From UBA11540 sp003445125 (lineage in GTDB: Bacteria; Bacillota; Clostridia; Oscillospirales; Ruminococcaceae), in the NCBI GenBank assembly GCA_937899435.1, contig CALBQG010000124.1, positions 1 through 8,847 on the forward strand: DNA of 8,847 bases. The letters are read 5' to 3'. Positions 1 through 5,046 of this stretch are shown here, in pieces. Numbering within the stretch: the stretch's first letter is position 1; every line of letters starts with the position of its first letter. A program made the position numbers and the translations under genes. The notes under the pieces were generated by a model. It was not told the DNA's origin, did not search any database, and was given only the letters and a program-made list of their open reading frames with translations.

Positions 1-9
1 AGCCGTCAA

Positions 10-432
10 TCAGCAAGCGGCGCTCAACAGCGCCGCCGTTTCCGGATACGGGATCGGATCGTCAAGCGTTCCGGTCGCGGAAAGCTCGATCAAGCGATAG
101 TATGCGAAGGTGGTTTCGACGGGATAAGCCGCCGCGTTCGACGTGTGCGCCGCTTTGATCTCATAATACCGCCCGTTGTACTTGATGATTTCGCCGACGG
201 TGTTATAAGCGTGATTGTCGGCGTATTCGTCGTATTCGATCACTTCCGCCGATTGCAGGATCGCCGCGTCGGAAATGACGTTCGTTCCGGCGGCGCGATC
301 CTGTACGATCTGCGCCTTGAAGGAAAGGGCAAGCAAAGCGGCGGTTTGCTCTCCCGCCGCTTTGACCTCTCGAACCTCTTTTTCAATTTCGGCGGAAGAA
401 CCGCCGTTGTTCTTCTTGTGAATTACGCTCAT
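10..432 (-). CDS. Small tail-tip protein with coiled coil and carbohydrate-binding-like module
   Basis: A 140-residue protein. Residues 13-40 are rich in Glu, Lys, Ala and Leu and look like a helical or coiled-coil segment. Residues 62-117 resemble the small aromatic module (CBM5/12 or chitin-binding-3-like) common in Firmicutes phage tail-tip proteins, with YNTVGEIIKYNGRYYEIKAA, then AHTS and a closing TFAYYRLIE. The following GTLDDPIPY is a familiar linker in this family, after which a second module usually follows; here the protein stops 11 residues later. The ATG overlaps the stop of the variable protein upstream as ATGA, which suggests translational coupling, and only a weak GGGGG stretch precedes it. 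By context it may be a partner or second adhesin of the diversified protein. The family call is from motif recognition only, and a premature stop is possible. Confidence 0.7.
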   Translation of the reverse strand: MSVIHKKNNGGSSAEIEKEVREVKAAGEQTAALLALSFKAQIVQDRAAGTNVISDAAILQSAEVIEYDEYADNHAYNTVGEIIKYNGRYYEIKAAHTSNAAAYPVETTFAYYRLIELSATGTLDDPIPYPETAALLSAAC

Positions 433-2171
433 TCAAAATTACCCCCGATCCCCGATACCCAGCAAGCGGTCAGCGCGTCGCCGCGCTCGACGGTTACGCG
501 GATATTCATTCCGTATTGTGCCGCCGTGTTGATCTTGTTGGTGAAAACGTGTGCAACGCCTTGAATAACCGCGTTCGTGCAATCCTCCCAAACGGGGGAC
601 GCGTCAAACGGATTGTTCGTAACTTCAACCTTGAACGTGCCGCCCGCCGGAATGTCGCGCGTTACCTTGACATTTGCGCGCGTCGGCTGTTCGTCAGCTT
701 CCAGCGGTTCGGAAAGCGTGATAACGAAGCCCGCAATCGACTTCGTGAACGTCAGCGTCCGGACGGCGCTATTTCCTGCGCTGTCGGTCGCCGTAATCGT
801 GATCGTGTGCTGGGCGTTCGTAAGCGCCGTGAAGGTATTTCCGGAAACGGAAAGCGTCTGCGTCGCGCCCAGCGTGATCGCGTTCTTCGTCGCGATTGTC
901 TTTCCGTCGATCTTTTCAACGACGTTCACCACGTCATTGTCCGGATCGGTTACGCTGTATTGATAGGTGAAATCCCCGCGCTTCGTGCCAAGATCGGCGT
1001 TACTGCCGGAAATCACGGGCGGCTGGTTATGAATTACGGCAATATCTCCGCTTGTCGTGTACGCGGAATAATTGCCGTAGCTGTCCTTCGCGCGGACGCG
1101 GTATTTTAACGTGTTCCACGCGGTCGATACCGCTTCCGTGAACGTCCTGCTTGCGGACGCTTGAACCTGTGTCCACGCGCCGCTGTTGTATGAGCGCTCG
1201 AAACAATAGGTCAGCGCGTCGCCGTCCGGATCGGTCGCCGCCGCGCAAGAAATTTCGATGTCCTGCCCGCTGTAACACGTCGAAGGCGCGGTAATGCTGG
1301 GCGGCGCGGAAGGCGCGGAATTGTAGATTACTTCGTAATTTCCATCCGTGTTCGTGGTATCAGATACCAAGATTGAAGATGATAGATTACAAAGCGGGCG
1401 AACGGCAGTGCCGCCGCCGTACGCGCCGTCGCTGTTCAACGTGCCGTCCGAATTGACGTCGCGGACGTAGTAGGCGAACGACGAATTAGGCGTTCTAAGC
1501 CACCAATACCAGCCCTTTGTCGTTGCAAAGCCGCTGTTTGCGTAGCCGTCGGCGTTGCTCACGCATTCCGCCGTAGGATAAGCGACGCGGGAAGCGTCGT
1601 TGCTGAATAGAGCAAGAAGCGTTCCTTCTGCGATACTGTTTTCATTCGCAAGCCCCACTTCGGTGGTGGACGGAAGGAACATTTTTGACGTTACCGTTTC
1701 ATAGCTTCCGCCGTCGGTAACGGTGTTTCTTGCGACGGTAAGCGTTGTGGTCAGAAGCTCCGCAACGAACTTCGGATCAAGCATAGCAAGGAAGCCCGCC
1801 CACGCGTCGTATTCGTTGTAATTCTGATAGACGTTTGCGTTCGTGGGTGGCGCGTCTGCGCTGTGCTGTGCGCTGTACCATGCGCCCGCCGCCGCGTTGC
1901 TGTTCAGCCATTGCAGAAGGTTTGAATATTGATAGCGGTTATTGCCGTAGCTCTTGCGATCGCTGTTGCTGTTGTTCGCTTCCTTTGCGTCGAAGCACAT
2001 TAACTGAATGATCTTTTCCGTAATCAGCGTTACGGAATTCGACGGGTAGCCGCTGTGGTTCTTGTCGGCGATCTTGAAAACGATCTTCGATCCGAAGCGG
2101 GATTGATACGCCGAAAGAACCGGAACTTCAATCTTCGCGCCCACCGACAAACTGCCTAATGTTTTTGACAT
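429..2171 (-). CDS. DGR target: DUF6273/C-type-lectin-like variable protein with Ig-like C-terminal domains
   Basis: This 580-residue protein is diversified by the neighbouring retroelement. Residues 1-270 form a DUF6273-like domain, with TTEVGLANENS near 169-179 and the core GWYWWLRTP at 220-228, ending in AVRPLCNLSSS. This kind of domain is thought to adopt a C-type-lectin-like fold that displays variable residues. The variable repeat covers residues 227-260; codons 232, 234, 235, 238, 247, 248, 249, 252 and 254 differ from Asn in the template. Residues about 285-380 (ATDPDGDALTYCFERS) and 383-478 (VTDPDND, ITATDSAGNS) look like fibronectin/Ig/cadherin-type beta domains, and 480-580 is a further beta-rich phage domain. 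The start is fixed by AAAGGAGG 7 bases upstream, inside the RT gene. It probably acts as an adhesin or receptor-binding protein at the virion tip. The internal position of the variable region is unusual. DGR targeting is near certain; receptor binding is inferred. Confidence 0.93.
   Translation of the reverse strand: MSKTLGSLSVGAKIEVPVLSAYQSRFGSKIVFKIADKNHSGYPSNSVTLITEKIIQLMCFDAKEANNSNSDRKSYGNNRYQYSNLLQWLNSNAAAGAWYSAQHSADAPPTNANVYQNYNEYDAWAGFLAMLDPKFVAELLTTTLTVARNTVTDGGSYETVTSKMFLPSTTEVGLANENSIAEGTLLALFSNDASRVAYPTAECVSNADGYANSGFATTKGWYWWLRTPNSSFAYYVRDVNSDGTLNSDGAYGGGTAVRPLCNLSSSILVSDTTNTDGNYEVIYNSAPSAPPSITAPSTCYSGQDIEISCAAATDPDGDALTYCFERSYNSGAWTQVQASASRTFTEAVSTAWNTLKYRVRAKDSYGNYSAYTTSGDIAVIHNQPPVISGSNADLGTKRGDFTYQYSVTDPDNDVVNVVEKIDGKTIATKNAITLGATQTLSVSGNTFTALTNAQHTITITATDSAGNSAVRTLTFTKSIAGFVITLSEPLEADEQPTRANVKVTRDIPAGGTFKVEVTNNPFDASPVWEDCTNAVIQGVAHVFTNKINTAAQYGMNIRVTVERGDALTACWVSGIGGNFE
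1355..1369. promoter_or_regulatory. Palindrome downstream of the VR (candidate DGR hairpin/cruciform)
   Basis: TGGTATC-A-GATACCA is a perfect 7+1+7 inverted repeat. It starts 22 bases beyond the 3' end of the VR and is absent from the flank of the template repeat. Known DGRs often have a hairpin or cruciform just downstream of IMH that stimulates homing. The single-base centre means an extruded hairpin would open to a 6-bp stem with a 3-base loop. It lies within coding sequence (around LVSDTT, residues 268-273). Its role is inferred from position. Confidence 0.45.
1392..1408 (-). promoter_or_regulatory. Candidate IMH (initiation of mutagenic homing) at the VR 3' end
   Basis: On the coding strand the VR ends with a GC-rich segment, GTTCGCCCGCTT, identical to the template. 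It is preceded by three differences that do not involve template adenines (1408 and 1407, giving ACT for AGG; 1405, giving GCC for GGC). In studied DGRs the VR carries an IMH and the TR carries a slightly different IMH*, which makes information transfer one-way. The fixed non-adenine differences here fit that pairing. The boundaries are inferred from the alignment alone. Confidence 0.7.
1392..1493 (-). repeat. DGR variable repeat (VR)
   Basis: This 102-bp segment aligns without gaps to the template repeat at 3382-3483, a constant offset of 1990. There are 16 mismatches. Thirteen (plus-strand 1411, 1412, 1417, 1418, 1426, 1427, 1430, 1432, 1460, 1469, 1472, 1477, 1478) lie at positions that are adenine in the template on the coding strand. 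The other three (1405, 1407, 1408) lie at the 3' end, in the initiation-of-homing zone. Similarity stops sharply below 1392 and above 1493. In the target frame it encodes the stretch from T227 to L260. Adenine-specific divergence is the signature of mutagenic retrohoming. Confidence 0.97.
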
Positions 2172-3211
2172 TGTGCCGCCTCCTTTGGTTTCATTAAGCT
2201 GTTGTAATACTGATCCGTCCGCCGGATCAAGTGATAACTGTTTCCCTTTTCGGCGTGTCCTCTCCAGCTTTGATAGGATTGTTCAACGGTCTTTGCGTCG
2301 ATCCGTCCCGCCGCGTGAAGGGCGGCTAATTTCTTCAACTTCCGCTTCATATTGTTCTTGCTCCGGCGGCGCACCTTGCGGATCACCGCGCCGCTTTCGG
2401 TCAAGTATGTATGAAAGCCCAAGAAATCAACGCCGTGTTTCAAGGGAAAGATATTTGTTTTCGCATTCAGCGAAAGCCCGCGCGCCTGTACGAACGCTTC
2501 AATCTGCTTCCGGCACTCCTGCAAATATGCTTTGTCGTGATGGATCAAAAAGAAGTCGTCCATATAGCGCCCGTAATATTTGATACCCAGCTTTTCCTTT
2601 ACGAAGTGATCCAGCCCGTCAAGGTAGAGAAGGGCGAAAAGCTGTGAAGTCTGATTGCCGATCGGTATTCCGACGTTGCCTTCGGTGCTGTCGATGATAA
2701 GATCAATCAGCCACAAAACGTCCGGATCGGTTATCTTCTCGCGGATTAAGGTTTTCAAAACGTCGTGCCGGATCGAATAGAAGTATTTTGAAATATCGCC
2801 TTTCAGTATCCAGCCGTCAATTCCGTTCTTCCTGTAAAACCTCCGCATGAACTCTTGAAGCCTGTCTAACCCGTAATGCGTACCTTTCCCCACCTGCGAC
2901 GCGTAGTTATCGCGAATGAATGATCGTATCAAGATCGGTTCAAGCACGTTATCGCAAAGCGAATGTTGAACAACCTTGTCTTTGTAGCTGTTCGACATAA
3001 CCACGCGGCGCTTCGGCTCGTATACCTCGAACGTGTTATACGGGGACATGGTATAGCGCTTCGTTCTGATCTGCGCGCTTAATAGGTTCAGCGCTTCAAG
3101 AAGATTAACTTCAAACTTTGCCGCCGCTCCTTTCCACCTCTTGCCTTGCCGCGCCTTTCGGTAGGCATTGTATAGGCTTTCAAAACTGTGTATCTTTTCA
3201 AAGTCTGTCAT
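2156..3211 (-). CDS. DGR reverse transcriptase
   Basis: A 351-residue reverse transcriptase that would copy the template RNA into adenine-mutagenised cDNA. Visible RT motifs: KRRVVMSN near 67-74; LKGDISKYFYSI at 136-147, holding the first catalytic Asp (D139); IGNQTSQ at 184-190, the SQ form typical of DGR enzymes in place of the QG of retroviral and group II intron enzymes; and YMDD at 216-219, the catalytic pair. FLGF at 263-266 and a basic stretch at 279-294 follow as the thumb. About 350 residues is normal for the family. The ATG at 3211 is chosen because GAGGA lies 9 bases upstream; the frame is open further up to a GTG at 3322, but that would cover the template-RNA spacer. The 3' end overlaps the target gene by 16 bases. 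The gene and its leader look more AT-rich than the tail genes. Identification is very secure. Confidence 0.97.
   Translation of the reverse strand: MTDFEKIHSFESLYNAYRKARQGKRWKGAAAKFEVNLLEALNLLSAQIRTKRYTMSPYNTFEVYEPKRRVVMSNSYKDKVVQHSLCDNVLEPILIRSFIRDNYASQVGKGTHYGLDRLQEFMRRFYRKNGIDGWILKGDISKYFYSIRHDVLKTLIREKITDPDVLWLIDLIIDSTEGNVGIPIGNQTSQLFALLYLDGLDHFVKEKLGIKYYGRYMDDFFLIHHDKAYLQECRKQIEAFVQARGLSLNAKTNIFPLKHGVDFLGFHTYLTESGAVIRKVRRRSKNNMKRKLKKLAALHAAGRIDAKTVEQSYQSWRGHAEKGNSYHLIRRTDQYYNSLMKPKEAAQCQKH
2179..2186 (-). promoter_or_regulatory. Ribosome-binding site of the target gene, inside the RT gene
   Basis: AAAGGAGG lies 7 bases before the target ATG (2171) and within the last codons of the RT. 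It is a near-ideal Shine-Dalgarno sequence, so the target can be translated independently of or coupled to the RT, and probably at a higher rate. Confidence 0.8.
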
Positions 3212-3220
3212 AATAAAAAA

Positions 3221-3225
3221 TCCTC
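3221..3225 (-). promoter_or_regulatory. Ribosome-binding site deciding the RT start
   Basis: GAGGA sits 9 bases before the ATG at 3211, separated by an AT-only stretch. The alternative upstream GTG at 3322 has its purine-rich stretch directly abutting the codon, so the ATG is preferred. Confidence 0.75.
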
Positions 3226-3381
3226 GCTGTTTATAACCTTTGCCAGCCGCCGGAAGGCGGTATGCTCCGGTATCGGCGATCCTGTATTTGTCCCCGCCGT
3301 GGATAGCGGCGACGGGATACACCTTCCTTTGATGGTGGTATTCTGCTTTCGGCTGTGCCTACTCGTTCACATAGTCCACCG

Positions 3382-3483
3382 AAGCGGGCGAACGCCCCTG
3401 TTGCCGTTGTACGCGTTGTTGTTGTTCAACGTGCCGTCCGAATTGACGTTGCGGACGTTGTTGGCGTTCGACGAATTAGGCGT
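3382..3483 (-). repeat. DGR template repeat (TR)
   Basis: The 102-bp unmutated partner of the VR at 1392-1493. Read in the frame of the target it holds ten AAC codons, including a run of four, and two AAT codons. AAC-rich design is typical of DGR templates because adenine mutagenesis of AAC reaches many residues without making stops. It begins 24 bases after the Avd-like stop codon and ends 170 bases before the RT start. Confidence 0.97.
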
Positions 3484-3507
3484 ATCAAGATGTACCCCGA
3501 ACGTTTT

Positions 3508-3912
3508 TCAAGCTCTCGTTTTGTCCCGCTTCTTCCACGCGGTCGTCATGTACTTCACTTCAAGCGCAAGTTTTGACCAATATTCGCAACTGCTCATAGA
3601 AATAAAGCCCATTTCCTGCGAAAGCTCTATGAAAAATAGAAGCTCCTTGCAATAGGTCAGCGCCTTTGCTTGTAGCTTCTGCCGTTGTCTGTATTCCTGC
3701 GCGTCCCGAAGGTCTAATTCGTTCGCTTCAAGGACGCATTCGTAAATGTCCACCGCTTTATCCTGTATCCTGTTTACAAGCGTGAAGCGGTATTTCTTCG
3801 GGTAGCGCTCCGTCGAATTTGTGATCGTGAAGGTGTGCTTTACAAGGTCTTTCGCTTTCACAATCACGTTGAATTCCGTCGGTTCTTTCCGCTCCCGCTC
3901 CGGTCTTTGCAT
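3508..3912 (-). CDS. avd: Avd-like DGR accessory variability protein
   Basis: A 134-residue basic, mostly helical protein matching the Avd / 23S-rRNA-intervening-protein-like four-helix bundle in size and pattern. Recognisable blocks are KAKDLVKHTF (19-28), YPKKYRFTLVNRIQDKAVDIY (37-57), a charged helix RQRQKLQAKALTYCKELLFF (75-94), and the closing EYWSKLALEV..TTAWKKRDK (110-131), where aromatic Trp followed by basic residues is usual. Avd forms a pentameric barrel that binds the RT and template RNA and is needed for cDNA synthesis in the Bordetella phage system. It sits immediately upstream of the TR, its classic place. The ATG is preceded by AAAGGA 10 bases away. The first 155 bases overlap the upstream small ORF. 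Confidence 0.9.
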   Translation of the reverse strand: MQRPERERKEPTEFNVIVKAKDLVKHTFTITNSTERYPKKYRFTLVNRIQDKAVDIYECVLEANELDLRDAQEYRQRQKLQAKALTYCKELLFFIELSQEMGFISMSSCEYWSKLALEVKYMTTAWKKRDKTRA

Positions 3913-4144
3913 ATATGCACCGTCCTTTCCGCATTCGCTCGATCATAGCGGTATCGTCGGCGCACCCGTCGAAATCGAAGCCCGCTTCGGTAACGGTCAG
4001 CGTTGCCGCGTTCCCTGTAACCGTTGTTCCTGTGATCTGCAATACCTCCGCACCGCAAGCCGCGCATGGCGGGGAAAGCTCCGCGAAGATGTTTCCGATC
4101 ACGCACGACAATTCCGCCGCCGTGCAAGCGTACCGCGTCAACAT
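3758..4144 (-). CDS. Small unrecognised Cys-containing protein overlapping avd
   Basis: A possible 128-residue protein that I do not recognise. The ATG at 4144 is favoured over an in-frame one at 4171 because AGAGGA lies 4 bases before it and it overlaps the stop of the preceding gene (ATGTTGA). Residues 1-77 look like genuine coding sequence: Cys at 7 and 14, a PPCAAC pair (27, 30), then a beta-rich stretch with alternating Thr/Val (about 38-56) and an acidic/helical part DDTAMIERM. Residues 78-128 are read in a different frame through the start of avd, are rich in His/Lys/Cys, and look like a shadow of that gene. Either the genes overlap by 155 bases, or the true product ends earlier through a frameshift. 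Function unknown. Confidence 0.5.
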   Translation of the reverse strand: MLTRYACTAAELSCVIGNIFAELSPPCAACGAEVLQITGTTVTGNAATLTVTEAGFDFDGCADDTAMIERMRKGRCIYAKTGAGAERTDGIQRDCESERPCKAHLHDHKFDGALPEEIPLHACKQDTG

Positions 4145-5028
4145 TCGATCCTCTGCAAGCTCTCGTTCCAAATGCCCGTAGACGTTACGCCGTCGAGATC
4201 GTCGAAGAGGATCAAGAACGGATTGTCCGTAATGTCATTGAAAAGCACTTCTTCAAGCATAGTAACGCGGGCGGAAAGCGCGTTCGTGATATTCAGAAGA
4301 TTTGTTGCCGCGTTATCGTCAAGGACGGTTTGCAAGCCGTTGAACCATGCGTTGAAGTCCGCCGCCGCCTGTGTTTCAAAATCCGCCATGTGTTGCTCGA
4401 ACGCGTCGTATTGCGCGTCGCCCTGCAATTTCAGCGAATTCATATACGAAACAAGCGTGTTGTACTCCGCCGCCGAAAGGGATTGATATTCAGCGAACCA
4501 CGCTTGAAGCTGTGCGTTAAAAGCCGATGTGTCGATCTGCTGAACGACGGCGGCGACAACGCCGCAAAGCGACGTGTTCAAGCGCTGATCCGTGATCTTG
4601 CTTTGCGTGATAGCTGTTACGCCCGCGCCCACGTAGATGTCCGCCAGCGCAAGCTCGTAAATGTCCGCGTCCCTCTGCAATGCGGGCGCGGTAGGGGACG
4701 CGCTGAACGAAGAAGATTTGACCTTCACCGACATAACGCGGTTTGTCAAATCCCAGCGGACGACAACGCGATCAATGCGGTTCAACTGTCCGTCCGCCGT
4801 GTCAAGCTCGACGGCAAGATCGCCCGTGTTGAAGTAGAAGTAACCGTTGATCCACGCTTTGCCCGTTTTTACGTTCAGCTTCATTCCGTCGTTTGCGACG
4901 ACTTGAAGCCCCGTCGAAGGGACGGGGAAAACGCCGTTCCCGATGAACGAAGCGAAGTATTCCGCCCAATCCTCCGCCTTGTACGTGCGATCGTGCGAAA
5001 CGCTGTTGAAGAAACTTGATTTTTCCAT
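4138..5028 (-). CDS. Phage baseplate/tail-fibre structural protein
   Basis: A 296-residue protein of a type widespread in Firmicutes siphoviruses just after the Gp37-like gene. The N-terminal half has the familiar pattern: FFNSV..DRTYKAEDWAEYFASFIGNGVF (6-34), GLQVVAND (40-47), GKAWINGYFY (56-65), LNRIDRVVVRWD (82-93), LQRDADIYELALADIYVG (117-134) and ITDQRLN (145-151). Residues about 165-265 are helical, rich in Ala, Gln and aromatic residues, and likely form a trimeric stalk. The start has AAAGGAGGG 9 bases upstream. It probably links the tail tip to receptor-binding proteins, perhaps including the diversified protein downstream. The structural role is a family- and context-based inference; no catalytic motif is visible. 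Confidence 0.8.
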   Translation of the reverse strand: MEKSSFFNSVSHDRTYKAEDWAEYFASFIGNGVFPVPSTGLQVVANDGMKLNVKTGKAWINGYFYFNTGDLAVELDTADGQLNRIDRVVVRWDLTNRVMSVKVKSSSFSASPTAPALQRDADIYELALADIYVGAGVTAITQSKITDQRLNTSLCGVVAAVVQQIDTSAFNAQLQAWFAEYQSLSAAEYNTLVSYMNSLKLQGDAQYDAFEQHMADFETQAAADFNAWFNGLQTVLDDNAATNLLNITNALSARVTMLEEVLFNDITDNPFLILFDDLDGVTSTGIWNESLQRIEC

Positions 5029-5037
5029 GCTGTGAAG

Positions 5038-5046
5038 CCCTCCTTT
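5038..5046 (-). promoter_or_regulatory. Strong ribosome-binding site of the baseplate protein gene
   Basis: AAAGGAGGG lies 9 bases before the ATG at 5028 and overlaps the TAA stop of the preceding gene. It supports the chosen start and suggests strong translation. Confidence 0.7.

Larger units (their letters stand above)
3212..3507 (-). ncRNA. DGR template RNA region (TR plus structured spacer)
   Basis: The 296 bases between the Avd-like gene and the RT hold no convincing gene. They contain the template repeat (3382-3483) and about 170 bases of spacer. In the Bordetella phage DGR, an RNA made of TR plus downstream spacer serves as template and priming scaffold for the RT-Avd complex. The spacer here can fold: 5-bp stems at 3295-3311 (CGCCG/CGGCG, 7-base loop) and 3247-3260 (CCGCC/GGCGG, 4-base loop). 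The RNA ends are not visible and no clear promoter was found; it may be cut from, or overlap, the operon transcript. Confidence 0.75.
1355..3912 (-). other. Diversity-generating retroelement cassette (avd - TR - RT - target VR)
   Basis: Avd-like gene, template repeat and spacer, DGR-type RT, VR with IMH and a downstream palindrome together make all known parts of a DGR. Both RT catalytic Asp pairs are intact, the frames are open, and the VR shows adenine-only substitution, so it looks functional. The order differs from the Bordetella phage element (target - avd - TR - RT) in having the target last. The cassette sits at the end of a tail operon, in the place of the receptor-binding genes. Confidence 0.95.

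Noticed and set aside
1392..1493. VR and TR as an ordinary segmental duplication
   Set aside because: Divergence is confined to template adenines apart from three sites at the IMH, and an RT and Avd lie between the copies.
3212..3322. A 37-residue N-terminal extension of the RT beginning at GTG 3322
   Set aside because: It runs through the template-RNA spacer, has no well-spaced ribosome site and resembles no RT N-terminus; ATG 3211 has GAGGA at 9 bases.
3484..3507. A promoter for the template RNA in the short gap between avd and TR
   Set aside because: No recognisable -10/-35 pair was found there; transcription from the operon cannot be excluded.
4066..5019. Long plus-strand open frame opposite the baseplate gene (also 516-1109 and 5327-5947)
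   Set aside because: Antisense shadows: Arg-rich, low-complexity translations without ribosome sites, opposite clearly recognised minus-strand genes.
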